Of a stretch of DNA of 64,000 nt, positions 53,001 through 61,814 are shown in pieces. The stretch comes from Prorocentrum cordatum (Eukaryota; Sar; Dinophyceae; Prorocentrales; Prorocentraceae): the NCBI GenBank assembly GCA_963575745.1, contig CAUYUJ010015293.1:1-64000 (forward strand), read 5' to 3'. The position numbers were made by a program, and so were the translations under genes. Numbering within the stretch: position 1 is the first letter of the stretch; every line of letters begins with the position of its first letter. The notes under the pieces are model-generated. The model was not told where the DNA came from. It ran no database searches and saw only the letters and a program-made list of their open reading frames with translations.

Positions 53001-54634
53001 CAGGGTGTTTCGTGGCATGGGTCTCCACTGTACGCCACCCTCAGGCCCAATCGCAACATGGCCACAGAGACGTGGGCCAAGAACACGGGCCCCTGCGCCG
53101 AAGGCCCAGGGCGCCCCGTGGAGACACCCCAGACGAAGAGCATTCCAAGGTGGAGGCCAAACAAAAAAACGAAGAACATCAGGGTACCCCATCCAAAGCC
53201 AAGCTAGGGTCCGGTTCTGAATCCTCGTGCCAGCTATATCAAGCGTCGTCCGATATGAAACGGCTGCGGGTTGCGCGCAGAGACAGCTCCCCCAGGTAGT
53301 CATGGCTGGCCTCGACAGGCCCCCCGGGTACTCCGAGCTGGCCTCAACAGATGATACCCCGAGTAGCCAGGGGCGGTCTCACAACTCCAACTCTGGGTCG
53401 GAGCGCCCCAGGGGCGCCGCAGGAGGCGGCGCTTGGGCTTTGAGACCGCCCCGCACTATTCGGGGGCCTCTTGAGGGCAGCCGGGACTGCTCGGGGGGCC
53501 TGCTGAGGCCAGCCGAAACTGCCCGATGGGGCCTGTGCGCGCGCAGCCCGAAGCCCGACCATCCGATCTCCAGCAGCAGCGCCAGCAGCTCCATCCCGCC
53601 AGAGAGCTCCTGGAGCCGCTCGGCGGGGCGCTGCCGCAGCACGTGCAGGAGGTGCAGGGACGCGGCCCCGTGGATGCACGCGGACGGCCGGAGCTCGGGG
53701 GGAGGCTGCCCCCGGCAGTGCTTGTCCAGCCGGTCGCCGGGCAACCGGCCGTCGCCAACGACGCCAGAAGGCAGAAGAGACGAGGTACACATGAACTACA
53801 ATCGGCCTTGATTGGACAGGGCACGCGAGAGGACACAGGACCATTCCGAGGGCCACATCGCCATAGGAGTGTGAGAAGGCACGTGTCGCGAGGCACAGGA
53901 CACAAGGGTACCCTTGAGCTGGCAGGGTCGGCCTACTAATCCGGGCCGACTGTACTGTAGACACATTCGGTCAAGCATCCTGCCATGCGAACTCTTGGGG
54001 GGCATCTTCCGTCGAGCTTCGAGGGAGCGAGGGTGCCCCGGAGCTCCCGTGCATCCATGCGACATCTGCGTGGGGCTCCTGCTGGCAGGCAGATTTCGTG
54101 TTTCGTGCGCGTAAGCTGTAGCGGAGGCCCGCGCGGACTTCCTGGATCGGCGCCGGATCCCCCTCTCTGGCGCGCGGAGCACCACGGGCGGCGCAGGAGG
54201 CGCCGCCAGGGGGGGCAGCGCCGACGCAAGACATCCTGCGCGGGCCTCCGAACTCTTATGCGTACAGTGGGGGCCAGTCAACAAGAAACCTTTCACAAGA
54301 AACCTCAACCCCGAGACCGCAGGGCGCCCATGGATTTCTGGTGTGGGAACGCCACGCTTCCCACAGCAAAACCATCGAAAGCCAAGAAACCCAGGGCACC
54401 CTGGAGGCAAGCAAGGGGTCTCTTGGCATGGGTCTCCACTGTATGCCGTTTCTTCTCCTTCGAGATGTCCCACAACACTTCCCGGTGCACATCCCACTCC
54501 GCGGAGTCGCACGGGCCGCCGCCGGCAGAGGAGCTGGCCGCGGCGGCAGCAAGGACGACCCGAAGGAGGCGCGCTGCCGCAGCGGGCGGCATGAGGCCGG
54601 CGAGCGCCGCGGCGAGCCAGTCCTGATGTCTCAT
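47085..54634 (-). CDS. Long multi-exon gene, unknown protein
   Basis: A series of minus-strand exons with protein-like content: 54,634-about 54,455 (MRHQDWLAAALAGLMPPAAA to VHREVLWDISKE), about 53,780-53,530 (HGAASLHLLHVLRQRPAERL, GMELLALLLEIGWSGFGLRA), 52,656-52,423 (ESSWLDFAGWPLFGLLHLLQ to HGQVPPMVDSVIRGGRAE), 52,284-51,989 (VNFLARADPRDPGDAARDCS, AERHVKRCFELEPEAFTMPA, EWPLWWLLHAVLLKLG), about 51,553-51,360 (Ala/Pro-rich), about 49,450-49,310 (RRYSFDTVSLLLWVLGTVSG), about 48,545-48,435 (RLTGIKLDLLGSAPVVLASI, NHSFLAVLEHL) and about 47,285-47,085 (PAPPEELTAAAAQSVFQDFG, ATLLEDPGLPTASLTL). Leu-rich helical segments suggest an armadillo/HEAT-like or similar helical protein, but I cannot assign a family. 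Only two introns are resolved. Whether all segments belong to one gene is inferred from shared strand and style. Confidence 0.4.
48070..48203 (-). mobile_element. Foldback element, family 1, partial
   Basis: The right half reads (minus strand) cgttcgg-like end, ccgcgcggactccttggatc, cggcgctgg, ctggcgcgcggagcgcgcc. The left half is shortened to ccccagggggggcccggcgc. Confidence 0.5.
48224..48440 (+). mobile_element. Two truncated family 2 elements in tandem
   Basis: 48,224-48,312 and 48,352-48,440 both start cgccaccgct-ggacgtccat. A matching 3' part (gtgcacgcccgaacggtgcc) lies at 48,873-48,945, with about 430 bp between. The second copy abuts the exon ending VLEHL. Confidence 0.5.
48622..48854. 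mobile_element. Inverted-repeat element with 11-bp palindromic core array
   Basis: 45-bp ends (gatggggtccgagtagatgg, gtcgaaggatc, gccgcatcgcc) match their inverted partners with about 4 mismatches. Between them, cgatgcatcgc repeats about a dozen times; gatgcatc is itself palindromic. Reading through gives repeated MHRRCIADASP, an artefact. Confidence 0.7.
49065..49207. mobile_element. Inverted-repeat element, family 4 copy 1
   Basis: gagcgcgctccactgctcgc at the left and the inverse, gagcgcgttctgctgctcgc, at the right, with a second inner repeat ctgctcgcaaacg. It shares ggggatctacgatacat with copy 2. Confidence 0.65.
50248..50424. mobile_element. Foldback element, family 1, expanded core
   Basis: Ends gcacaagcgtgacctctcgg and (inverse) cacaaacgtcatttctcgg. 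The core has agaggcggcgcc three times and tggcacgcggagcgcgcca. It abuts the next element at 50,424. Confidence 0.5.
50424..50616. mobile_element. 193-bp foldback with nested hairpins, family 5
   Basis: Arms of about 90 bp: gttaggtcgggcgtgtcccc, ctacagggggattttcgacg, aaaagtaaaaatactc on the left and their inverse on the right. Each arm contains its own hairpin, gtccccctacagggggac or tccccctgtagggggac. Both arms also read as SPYRG-FDEK by chance. Confidence 0.7.
50815..50965. repeat. AT-rich patch with atgttct palindromes
   Basis: Repeated atgttctcaatgttctgag, aacaatgttcttagagcat and the palindrome atgttcgaagaacat. It lies in an intron-like interval of the long minus-strand gene. Confidence 0.4.
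51029..51168. mobile_element. Inverted-repeat element, family 4 copy 2
   Basis: gcgcgctccactactcgcaa and gctgctcgcaaatgg at the left pair with ggacgtttgcgagcagg and ctttgcgagtggtggagcgc at the right. Confidence 0.7.
51186..51338 (-). repeat. Family 10 repeat, inverted copy
   Basis: The reverse complement shares gggaccg-caa-acgactc and tttgggggtcgacgtca with 45,415-45,553. It follows the Ala/Pro-rich exon of the minus-strand gene, so it is probably intronic. Confidence 0.5.
51554..51988 (-). other. 435-nt intron, GT-AG, GGA microsatellite
   Basis: ctCAG|GTCggc to tgtCAG|GCCcgc share TCAGG. The phase 2 join AAEL-R-PAASAEA keeps the frame. About 360 nt of the intron is (GGA)n on the sense strand. 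Confidence 0.5.
52285..52422 (-). other. 138-nt intron, GC-AG
   Basis: gctGAG|GCAacg to tccGAG|GTGaac share GAGG. The phase 0 join IRGGRAE|VNFLARAD keeps the frame. Confidence 0.45.
52700..52810 (+). repeat. TCC microsatellite
   Basis: Imperfect (TCC)n immediately upstream, on the sense strand, of the exon starting at 52,656. Confidence 0.85.
52847..53036. mobile_element. Inverted-repeat element, family 6 copy 1
   Basis: ggcgtgtgcagaggaggcc against (inverse of the right end) ggcgtacagtggagacc. The body has caagaaacc, ccctgagacc, gtgtgggaacg, gaaacccaagaaacccaggg. Confidence 0.65.
54109..54447. mobile_element. Family 1 and family 6 elements end to end
   Basis: 54,109-54,264 is a family 1 foldback (gcccgcgcggacttcctgga, gcgcgcggagc, ggcggcgcaggaggcgccgc, cgcgggcctcc). 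54,259-54,447 is a family 6 copy (tgcgtacagtgggggcc to ggtctccactgtatgcc). They share atgcgtac at the junction, and the family 6 copy directly abuts the exon ending VLWDISKE. Confidence 0.6.
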
Positions 54635-54999
54635 GCGATGGGTGCTGCCGCCATGCAGCCCAAATGCCTAGATCGACGGGAGAGGAGCAGCAGGAAGATG
54701 AAGATGGATTTTGCGGCATGGGTCGTCCACGATGTCGGCAATGTGGGCAGGCACCGCGGCGGCTCAGCGGGGCGTCGATGACCTGCTCGTGCGCATCTCG
54801 TCATTTACAGTGCGTAGCATGTCTCCCAACCACGCTCGGCCTAACCATGCCTTCGTGCCCCCCCTACTCTTTTTTCAAGACGCCGATTAGGCGTGCCGTC
54901 GCTCTTATCCATCTGTGCGAGCAGCGCTGGTCAGAGGTTGACCAAGCATCTCGCTTGCACGCTCAGCCCGCTGTAGCCCCGGCTCAGCGCCTCCTGGGG

Positions 55000-55828
55000 A
55001 ATGCAAAATCCGAGGGGATACCAGAAAGGGCTGGCAAATGTCGAACAGGGAGTTCGATCGTGTAAAGAATTCGGAATGTTTCTATGTCGCGGCAACGTTG
55101 GGTGGGCGGTCAATTTGAATTGACGAGCTCGACCTCTTGTCGGTCTTGAGGTAAGGTATCTGGGCTCGCTGTGCATCTGAACTGTAGGTTTGAGTTCTCG
55201 GCGAAGCTGGATGGGATCCTCCTCCTCCTCCTCCTCCTCCTCCACCTCCTCCTCCTCCTCCTCCTCCTCCAACTATAGATGTGAGCTCTCGGCGAAGTTA
55301 TAGGTTTGAAACTCTCGCCGAACTGAACGAACTGCATTGCCAAACTTAGTTTGTTGAAGGTTGCCAGCGCGTGCGCCCCAAACACTGAGCCAGTGTAAAA
55401 CATGACCGTATACTGATCGGGTGCCAGCCAATGCCGTGCAGCGAATTGACTGCAAGATCTTGTGGGCAACGCACCTGGTACACCTTGCGGGTTGAAACCT
55501 GCGGGGCACAGTCTATTAGGCCAACCATGTTCAACCAATGGGATGCGAACCTCTGTGGCGGTTTCCCTGGGCTCAACTAGCGGAGTGCACATTAATGAGC
55601 GCAACTTATGGGACACAACTCATGGGCTGACACGTCTGGGGTGCAATACCTGAGCCGCAGTCCATTGAGTGGAACCTGTGCGCAGCAACCCATCGGGCGC
55701 GGTCTACGGGTTGGACCGCGTGAGATGGACCCCGATCTGTCCAATTTCAAAGCCCTGCACGTCATACTGCTGACGTCCTACACGTTTACCTCCGCCGCAT
55801 TCCGCCTAACTTCCGCTGGTTCCTGCCT
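55000..55828. other. No gene; short repeats
   Basis: TCC tract at 55,215-55,270. 55,450-55,720 holds loosely repeated 20-bp words of the type tgggcgcaac / cgggttgaaac. No credible coding frame. Confidence 0.45.
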
Positions 55829-55962
55829 ACCTTGCCATCGCTCGGACGCGCATCCCCCGTGCGTTTTTCGGTTTCGTGCGCGCTTCTTCTGCAGGATGAT
55901 CCAGGATGCTCCTCGATGGTCTCCGCCCCCCCAAAAAAACGCACACGTCCGAACGATGCCTA
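55829..55962 (+). mobile_element. Inverted-repeat element, family 2
   Basis: taccttgccatcgctcggac and acgtccgaacgatgcc ends; interior ttcgtgcgcg and gatgatccaggatgctcctc match 4,723-4,850. Confidence 0.65.
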
Positions 55963-56189
55963 GCAACGGGCCCACCGTCGTTTTACTTCCGCCGCCCTCC
56001 GCCGGCGTTCGCCGAGAGGGCGACGGTGCGCCGAAGGCGACATTTCTTCCCTGGAGCGACGACCGGCCCCAGGGTGCTGTGATATTGCCACAGGTGTGGG
56101 CACCCGAGGCATCGACGTCTGCCCCGGGACGGGTTTTACATGCCGAGCCTACTTCCGACGGCCCTTGTGCTCGTGCCCGGGCACGAGGA

Positions 56190-56610
56190 GGAGGAGGAGC
56201 TGGAGGAGGAGGAGGAGTAGGAGAAGGAGGAAGAGGAGGAGGAGGAGGAGGAGGAGGAGAGGGAGGAGGAGGAGGAGGAGAGGAGGAGAGGAGGAGGGAG
56301 GAGGAGGGAGGAGGAGGAGGAGGAGGTAGGAGGAGGGAGGAGGAGGAGGAGGAGGAGGAGTGGAGGAGGAGGAGGAGGAGGAGGAGGAGGAGGAGGAGGG
56401 AGGAGGAGGGAGGAGGAGGAGAGGAGCGGAGGAGAGGAGGGTAGGAGGAGGAGGGGAGGGGAGGAGGAGGAGGAGGAGGAGGAGGTGAGAGAGAGGGAGG
56501 AGGAAGAGGAGGAGGAGGAGGAGGAGGAGGAGGAGGAGGAGAAGCAGGAGGAGGAGGAGGAGGAGAGAGAGAGGAGAGAGGGAGGAGGAGGAGAGGGAGG
56601 AGGAGGAGGC
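56190..56610 (+). repeat. GGA microsatellite
   Basis: About 420 bp of imperfect (GGA)n, the only large GGA-on-plus tract right of 27 kb. Confidence 0.95.
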
Positions 56611-56689
56611 CCTCTGCGCGTGGCTGGCTCCTCCCCCCTCGTGACAACGACAGCGGCCCAGACATGTCCGTCACGGGAGAGTCATGGCG

Positions 56690-56985
56690 TCAAGGGGGTC
56701 TGGCTGCCGAGGCAGCGCTCGGGCCTCCGGCGGCCGTGCCTGGACGACTCGGACACTCTCGGAGAGCTCTCGGCGAGGCGCGGCTGCCGGAGAGCGTTGA
56801 GAGGCCGGGAGACCTCCGTGAAGCCACGAAAACACCCGAGAACATAGAACCAAGACGACCCGACTCTGAGATCCACCTCCTCCTCCTCCTCCTCCTCCTC
56901 CTCCTCGTCGTCCTCCTCCTCCCTCTCCCCCCGCTCTCCTCCTCGTTCTCCTCCTCCTCCTCCTCCTCCTCCTCGTCCATCTTGT
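56690..56985 (+). repeat. Dispersed repeat ending in a TCC tract, copy 2
   Basis: cctccggcggcc, ctctcggcgag and cgactctgagatcc in the same order as 2,200-2,475, followed by (TCC)n at 56,875-56,985. Confidence 0.45.
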
Positions 56986-57014
56986 TTCCTTCTGTTAGCT
57001 AGCGTGGACCCCAA

Positions 57015-57495
57015 GCAGTGAAGCAAAGCAAAGGGATTGCAATGCAAAGCGATGCAATACGAAGTAACGCAATGAGATGCAATGCGATTGCAATGCGATT
57101 GTAACGCAAAGCTATACAACGCAACGCAATTCATTGCAACGCAAGGCACAGCCATGTAAAACAGTGGAACGCAGTTCACAGCAATGCAAACTAATGCAAT
57201 GCAATTGTAATGCGTTTGAAACGCACAACACTATAATGCGATGATATTGCAACGTGATTGCAAGCACATAAAGTTTAAACAACACAATGCGATTGCAATG
57301 CGCATCAATACAAAGTAATGCGATTTCAATGATATTGCAATGCGGTTCCAATGCGACTGTAACGCGATTGAAACACAAAGCAATTCAAAGAAATGCAAAG
57401 CAATGCAAACTAGTGCAATGCGATGCAAAACAATGCAACGCTAACCATGCCAAGCAATGCCAAGCAACGCAATGCGATTGCAATGCGAAACGATC
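57015..57495. repeat. Array of gcaatgcgattgcaatgc words
   Basis: About 480 bp of loosely repeated gcaatgcaatgcgattg/gtaacgc words with a period near 10-11 bp. AT-richer than its surroundings; no coding frame. Confidence 0.7.
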
Positions 57496-57654
57496 CAGCG
57501 GCGACGGAAGCGACGGTCGGCAACGAGCCGGCCGGACCAGCACTCAGGCCCAATTACCAGCGGCGACGGCGGCGGCGACGGGCGGCGACAAGCGGCAACC
57601 AGCCGTCCGGACCGTCTTAGAAAACAAATAAGAGCCCTATGAAGTGCAAGCACT

Positions 57655-58420
57655 GCTCGGGGAACAAATGGCTCCTCCCTGTCGCATCCCCAGGCGTGTC
57701 GTTAGGGCGGGGCTGGGCGTTTCGCCTCAGGACTCCTCACCATCTATGACCAAGAAGCTTGAAATTTCCAGCAGCTTCAAGGACAGAGGGGGCGGGGGTC
57801 GCTTTCAGAATGTTGCTCTCGCTTAGCGACGCGCGCATTCGTCATAAAACTTTGCAGCAACTTCAAGGATGGAGGGTGGTACTTTCCAACATGTGGCTTT
57901 CGCCTTTGCGCCGCGCGCATGCGACATAAACCTTTGCATCATCTTCCAGGGAGGATGGGGGTCTTGTTAGAACGTGTGATTCTCGCCTTAGCGCCGCGCA
58001 CATTCGTCCCCAAATCTGGCAGATGTTTTCAGGATGGAGCACAAGTCGTTTTCCACTTGTGGCTCTCGCCATAACGCTACGCACATAGCGACGTGCAATT
58101 TCAGGGATGGATGGGGTCTTCTTCAAAATTGCGTTCTCGCCGCAATGCCGTGCACATTCGCTAAAACAAGTTGCAACGCATCGAAGAATGAAGAGTAGCT
58201 CCTTTTCAACGTGGTGGGTTCGCCTGAACTCCGCGCACATTCGTGTCAACATCTTGCAACCGATGCGAGGGCTGAGCACATACAACGTTTTCACAATGGT
58301 GTTCCCGCCGTAGCGCCGCACACATTCGCTTTCCCAATACAACATCAAGTAGGATGAAACAACACCTGCTCGTTTCAAACTGGGGTTATGGCTCGAGACG
58401 TCGTGAATATCAAGTCCAGA
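57655..58420 (-). repeat. Head module plus 78-bp tandem array
   Basis: The head (ccctgtcgcatccccaggcg to ctgaagctt-like) is followed by about eight 78-bp units of the type gcgccgcgcacattcg. On the minus strand an open frame of 188 codons (57,863-58,429) reads as 26-residue repeats (for example ECARHCGENAILKKTPSIPE). Repeat-derived; translation unproven. Confidence 0.65.
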
Positions 58421-58639
58421 CTTCACCACATGTAGCTTCCCACGGATCCAGGGCGTGCAGTTTCCGAAATGGAGCTCTCGCTGGACACCTGCTAAAGGCA
58501 GCTAATCGGAAAAATGGTAGGCGCACCCGAGCTGGCCTTCCAAGAGGGGCGCTTCCTGGATGAAAAGGGCAGCTTGTAGGGACACGTGGGGAGGGGACTT
58601 GGGAAGGCAGGGCGCATAACAGCATCGCTGATGCACCTT

Positions 58640-59130
58640 TGGCTTACTCTGATCCTCCTCCTCCTCCTCCTCCTCCTCCTACTCCTCATGCCTTCTAATC
58701 CTCCTCCTGCTCCTCCTCCCTCCACCTCCTCCTCCTCCCTCCACCTCCTCCTCCTGCTACTCCTCCTGCATTCCTCTTCCTTCTAAGAAAAACCTCCCTG
58801 TCGCACCTCGAGGCCGGTCAAAAGGGCGGGCCGGGCGTTCCGCGTGAGACGTCCTCGCCATTATGACCCTGAAGCTTAACACTTGGCAACAGTCTTGCAA
58901 ATGGAGGGCAGGTGGTTTTCAAAATGTGGCTCTCGCCCCTGGCGCCGAGCACATTCGTTTTGACAAGTTGCAAGGGTTTCACACATTGAAGGCGGACGGT
59001 TTTCAGAATGCGACTCTCGCCTCAGCGCCGCGCGCACCCGTTTAAACAAGTCCAAGACCTTCACGGATTGAGGGCAAGTGGTTTTGAAAATGTGGCTCTC
59101 GCCTTAGAGCAGCGCGCATCCGTTTTTTCC
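58640..59130 (-). repeat. TCC tract, head module and 78-bp units
   Basis: The same order as at 63.4-64.0 kb: (TCC)n (58,650-58,770), ttctaagaaaaacctccctg, the head cgcacctcgaggccgg, then about three 78-bp units to 59,125. Confidence 0.65.
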
Positions 59131-59238
59131 CTACCTAGGCTCTGCCTAGAGGGTTCTTACTCTCTTAGCCTAAAGGGTCCGGGCAGTGGAAAGCGCCCCG
59201 GGCGGTTCCCCCAGTCCCCGCCCCGCGGTTCCCCCAGT

Positions 59239-59580
59239 CCCCTGGGAGCTGTAGCTGTAGCTTTAGCTTTAGCTTTAGCTTAGTTTCAGCTTAGACTTCG
59301 CTTAGCTTTAGCTTAACTTTAGCTTAGCTTTAGCTTAGCGTTAGCTTATCATTAACTTAGCTTTAGCTTAGCTGTAGCTTAGCTTTAGCTTAGCTTTAGC
59401 GTAGCTTTAGCTAGGCTTTAGCTTTAGCTGTTTTTAAGCTTAGCTTTAGCTTATCTTTAGATTCGATTTAGCTTGGCTTTAGCTTAGTTTTAGCTTAGCT
59501 TTAGGTTAGCTTTAGCTTAGCTTTAGCTTAGCTTTAGCTTAGCTTTAGCTTAGCTTTAGCTTAGCTTTAGCTTAGCTGTA
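59239..59580 (+). repeat. AGCTTTAGCTT tandem repeat
   Basis: About 340 bp of agctttagctt words (5-6-bp alternation, about 11-bp period). Preceded by a gcggttcccccagtcccc duplication (59,197-59,235). It does not match a telomere repeat. Confidence 0.9.
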
Positions 59581-59969
59581 CTGTTACTACTAATGCTGCT
59601 TTCCTCGGGGCTCCAACTCCTAGGTAGGGTCGCACTGGGATAATTTAAACAGTTGCAAGAATGTCGCGGATTCCCATGGTCAGCGCACCAGACATAGCAT
59701 TTTGGAAGGACTCAAGATTGTTAGGATGCAGCAGTTACGTTGATTCGCGATGTTGAAGTCCCAAGACCCGACAGTCAAGACCCAACAGTCAGGTTGATCC
59801 ATGTCGTCGGACTCCCGAGAATGGTGTTTTGGCATGCGTCAGGGTCTTCGAACGGTTGTCTCCCCACGAGGCAGCTCCCTGAGCGGAAACGCACGCTTGC
59901 AAGGGCCTGTGAAGAGGGAGCTTGGAGGGAGGGCTTACTCCAGCATCGTCGATGAGTCTTGGGTTTGAA

Positions 59970-60498
59970 CTGGTCCTCCTCCTCCTCCTCCTCCTCCTCC
60001 TCCTCCTCCTCCTCCTCCTCCAGACCTCTGGCGCTGGCCGACGTGTGCCGCTGCTCCTGCGGGCCCCGCCGCGCCGCCGGTCCAGTTCCAGTGGGCCGTT
60101 GGCGCTCAAGTGCGGGGCGTACTTGTCGAGCAGTCGCCGGGCCTCCTCGCGCCAGGGCGGCCAGCCTCCGTATCCTCCCTCCTCCTCCTCCTCCTCTCCT
60201 CCTCCTTCCTCCTCCTCCTCCTCCTCCTCCTCCTCCCTCCTCCTCCTCCTTCCTCCTCCTCCTCCTCCTCCTCCTCTCTCCTCCTCTCCTTCCTCCTCCT
60301 CCTCTCTCGTCCTCCTCCTCTCTCCTCCTCCTCCTCCTCTCCCTCCTCCTTCTTCTTCTCCTTCTCCTCCTCCTCCTCCTCCTCCTCCTCCTCATCCTCC
60401 CTCTCCTGCTCCTGCTCCTCCTCCTCCTCCTCCTCGTCCTCCTCCTCCTCCTTCTCCTGCTCCTCCTCCTCCTCCTCCTCCTCCTCCTCCTCCTCCTC
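59970..60498 (+). repeat. TCC microsatellite in two parts
   Basis: (TCC)n at 59,973-60,020 and 60,178-60,498, separated by a non-repetitive minus-strand exon. It ends directly at the spliced-leader sequence. Confidence 0.9.
60022..60172 (-). CDS. Isolated minus-strand exon
   Basis: WPPWREEARRLLDKYAPHLS then ANGPLELDRRRGGARRSSGT. An amphipathic helix-like start and a basic tail, between two TCC (sense GGA) tracts as in other exons here. Parent gene not found in the window. Confidence 0.4.
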
Positions 60499-60499
60499 G

Positions 60500-60521
60500 T
60501 CCGTAGCCATTTTGGCTCAAG
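60500..60521 (+). other. Spliced-leader (DinoSL) sequence in genomic DNA
   Basis: tCCGTAGCCATTTTGG followed by CTCAAG, an exact match to the 22-nt dinoflagellate spliced leader (first base T fits the D position). Decayed copies follow at 60,522-60,535 (catctcggctcagg, 11 of 14 matching) and 60,544-60,562 (gcagccctttcggctccca, about 13 of 19). It marks a reintegrated trans-spliced mRNA. Confidence 0.85.
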
Positions 60522-60601
60522 CATCTCGGCTCAGGTCCCCAGGGCAGCCCTTTCGGCTCCCAACCTGCATGGCATGGACGCGCAGGCTTGCATGAAGAAG
60601 A

Positions 60602-61045
60602 ATGTCTGACGGGGCTCGGGTGCTCCTTGCGTCTCCACGTGGTGCTTGGGAGGTGCCGCTCCAGCCGTGGCTTCGTCCACAGCCTCAAGCGGTAGCTAAA
60701 GCAAGGAGTTCGGCTTCGTGGGCGACTTTTTCTGCACTTACCCATCGTGGGCATCACCGTCACAAATCGTGTGGTGTGAATGCTGATGTACGCGACATGG
60801 ATGAACAATGCACAGATGTGTATTTCAATGCTCGTGTCAAGACCCGGACTTCGAACGTTACAGGACCTTGGGCAAAGGCGAAACATGCTGGAGCACGTCA
60901 ACACTGTGTTACAACGGTTCTTGTTGAGGCTGCTGGATGGGCCGCTTTTGGGCAGGTCGTTCTCGTTTGGACTTTCTTCATGTGCATCTTCGGCGCGGTC
61001 CGTCTCGGGTGCGGGGCCCATGGGGGGAGCCTGGTAGTGCTCTGA
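60602..61045 (+). CDS. 147-aa ORF downstream of spliced leader
   Basis: MSDGARVLLASPRGAWEVPL, ATFSALTHRGHHRHKSCGVN, and a hydrophobic C-terminal segment AFGQVVLVWTFFMCIFGAVR that could span a membrane. It starts 80 nt after the spliced leader, a sensible 5' UTR length, although an earlier ATG at 60,569 opens a short frame. I do not recognise it. It may be a processed retrogene or a chance frame after a relic leader. Confidence 0.35.
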   Translation: MSDGARVLLASPRGAWEVPLQPWLRPQPQAVAKARSSASWATFSALTHRGHHRHKSCGVNADVRDMDEQCTDVYFNARVKTRTSNVTGPWAKAKHAGARQHCVTTVLVEAAGWAAFGQVVLVWTFFMCIFGAVRLGCGAHGGSLVVL

Positions 61046-61814
61046 CCCAGCCGCCCACACTCCTGCGTACTATCTCAAGGTGTTTTTCTTCAACCTCTCA
61101 TCATATTCCTGCAGTCCCTTTATTCGTTCTGCTTGGTATTGTGGTGCAAGGCTTTTCAATCCGTGTGCATTTTCGGGTTCGGCTTCCTATAACATCTGGC
61201 CATTTGGTCTTGTCCATGTAGCTTAAAATCCATTCCATGTTCGTGGGTATTGACTGGGGATGCCCAACGTCGGGCCGGTGATCAAGTTTTGGGAGTGGTC
61301 GGGCCAGGCAGTGCGCTTCAATATTTGTCGTTTACTCAACTCGTCGATGTACGGCTGGCGGAAAGGAAAGAACATTCCGTTGGGGTACGTTGTGATGAGG
61401 TTGGAGTGCCGGCGTTAGTGCGGGCAATGCCCAAGCTGTCTTCATGTTGCGCTTCGTGCTGTTCGGAGGCATTCATTTGAGGTATTAATTCTGTTCCCCC
61501 AGCGCTCCAGTGGGACCTCCGCCCCGTTCCCCCTCCGCTCCGAGCATTTTATTCCGCGTCGCGACGCACAGCACCCCCCCCTCCCCACCTGGGATTTGGG
61601 CCCCGTTGCTGGGCCCCGAGAGGCGATGTCTTGCCCCCTCTTCCCCCCTCCTCCTCCGCCTCCTCCGTCCCCTTCCTTTGTGTGCAAGAGCCATGGCACA
61701 CGTGCCACTTGTTAATTATGTTCCTCAAGCTTTCTGTGCTACGTCTTCCTGTTGGTGCTACGTATTCCTGTCCTCTGGTGTGCTACGTCTTCCTGTTGGT
61801 GCTGTCGCTCGTCC
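61046..61814. other. No convincing gene
   Basis: AT-richer sequence to about 61,480, then C-rich. A duplicated gtgctacgt-ttcctgttg word lies at 61,736-61,795. No poly-A tail was found that would close the spliced-leader-tagged copy. Confidence 0.4.

Noticed and set aside
59239-59580. Telomere or internal telomeric repeat
   Set aside because: The unit agctttagctt is not TTTAGGG-like and lacks G clusters.
60106-60510. 134-codon minus-strand ORF beginning MATDEEEE
   Set aside because: Its start codon and first codons are the reverse complement of the spliced leader, and the rest is a TCC tract read as poly-Glu. An artefact.
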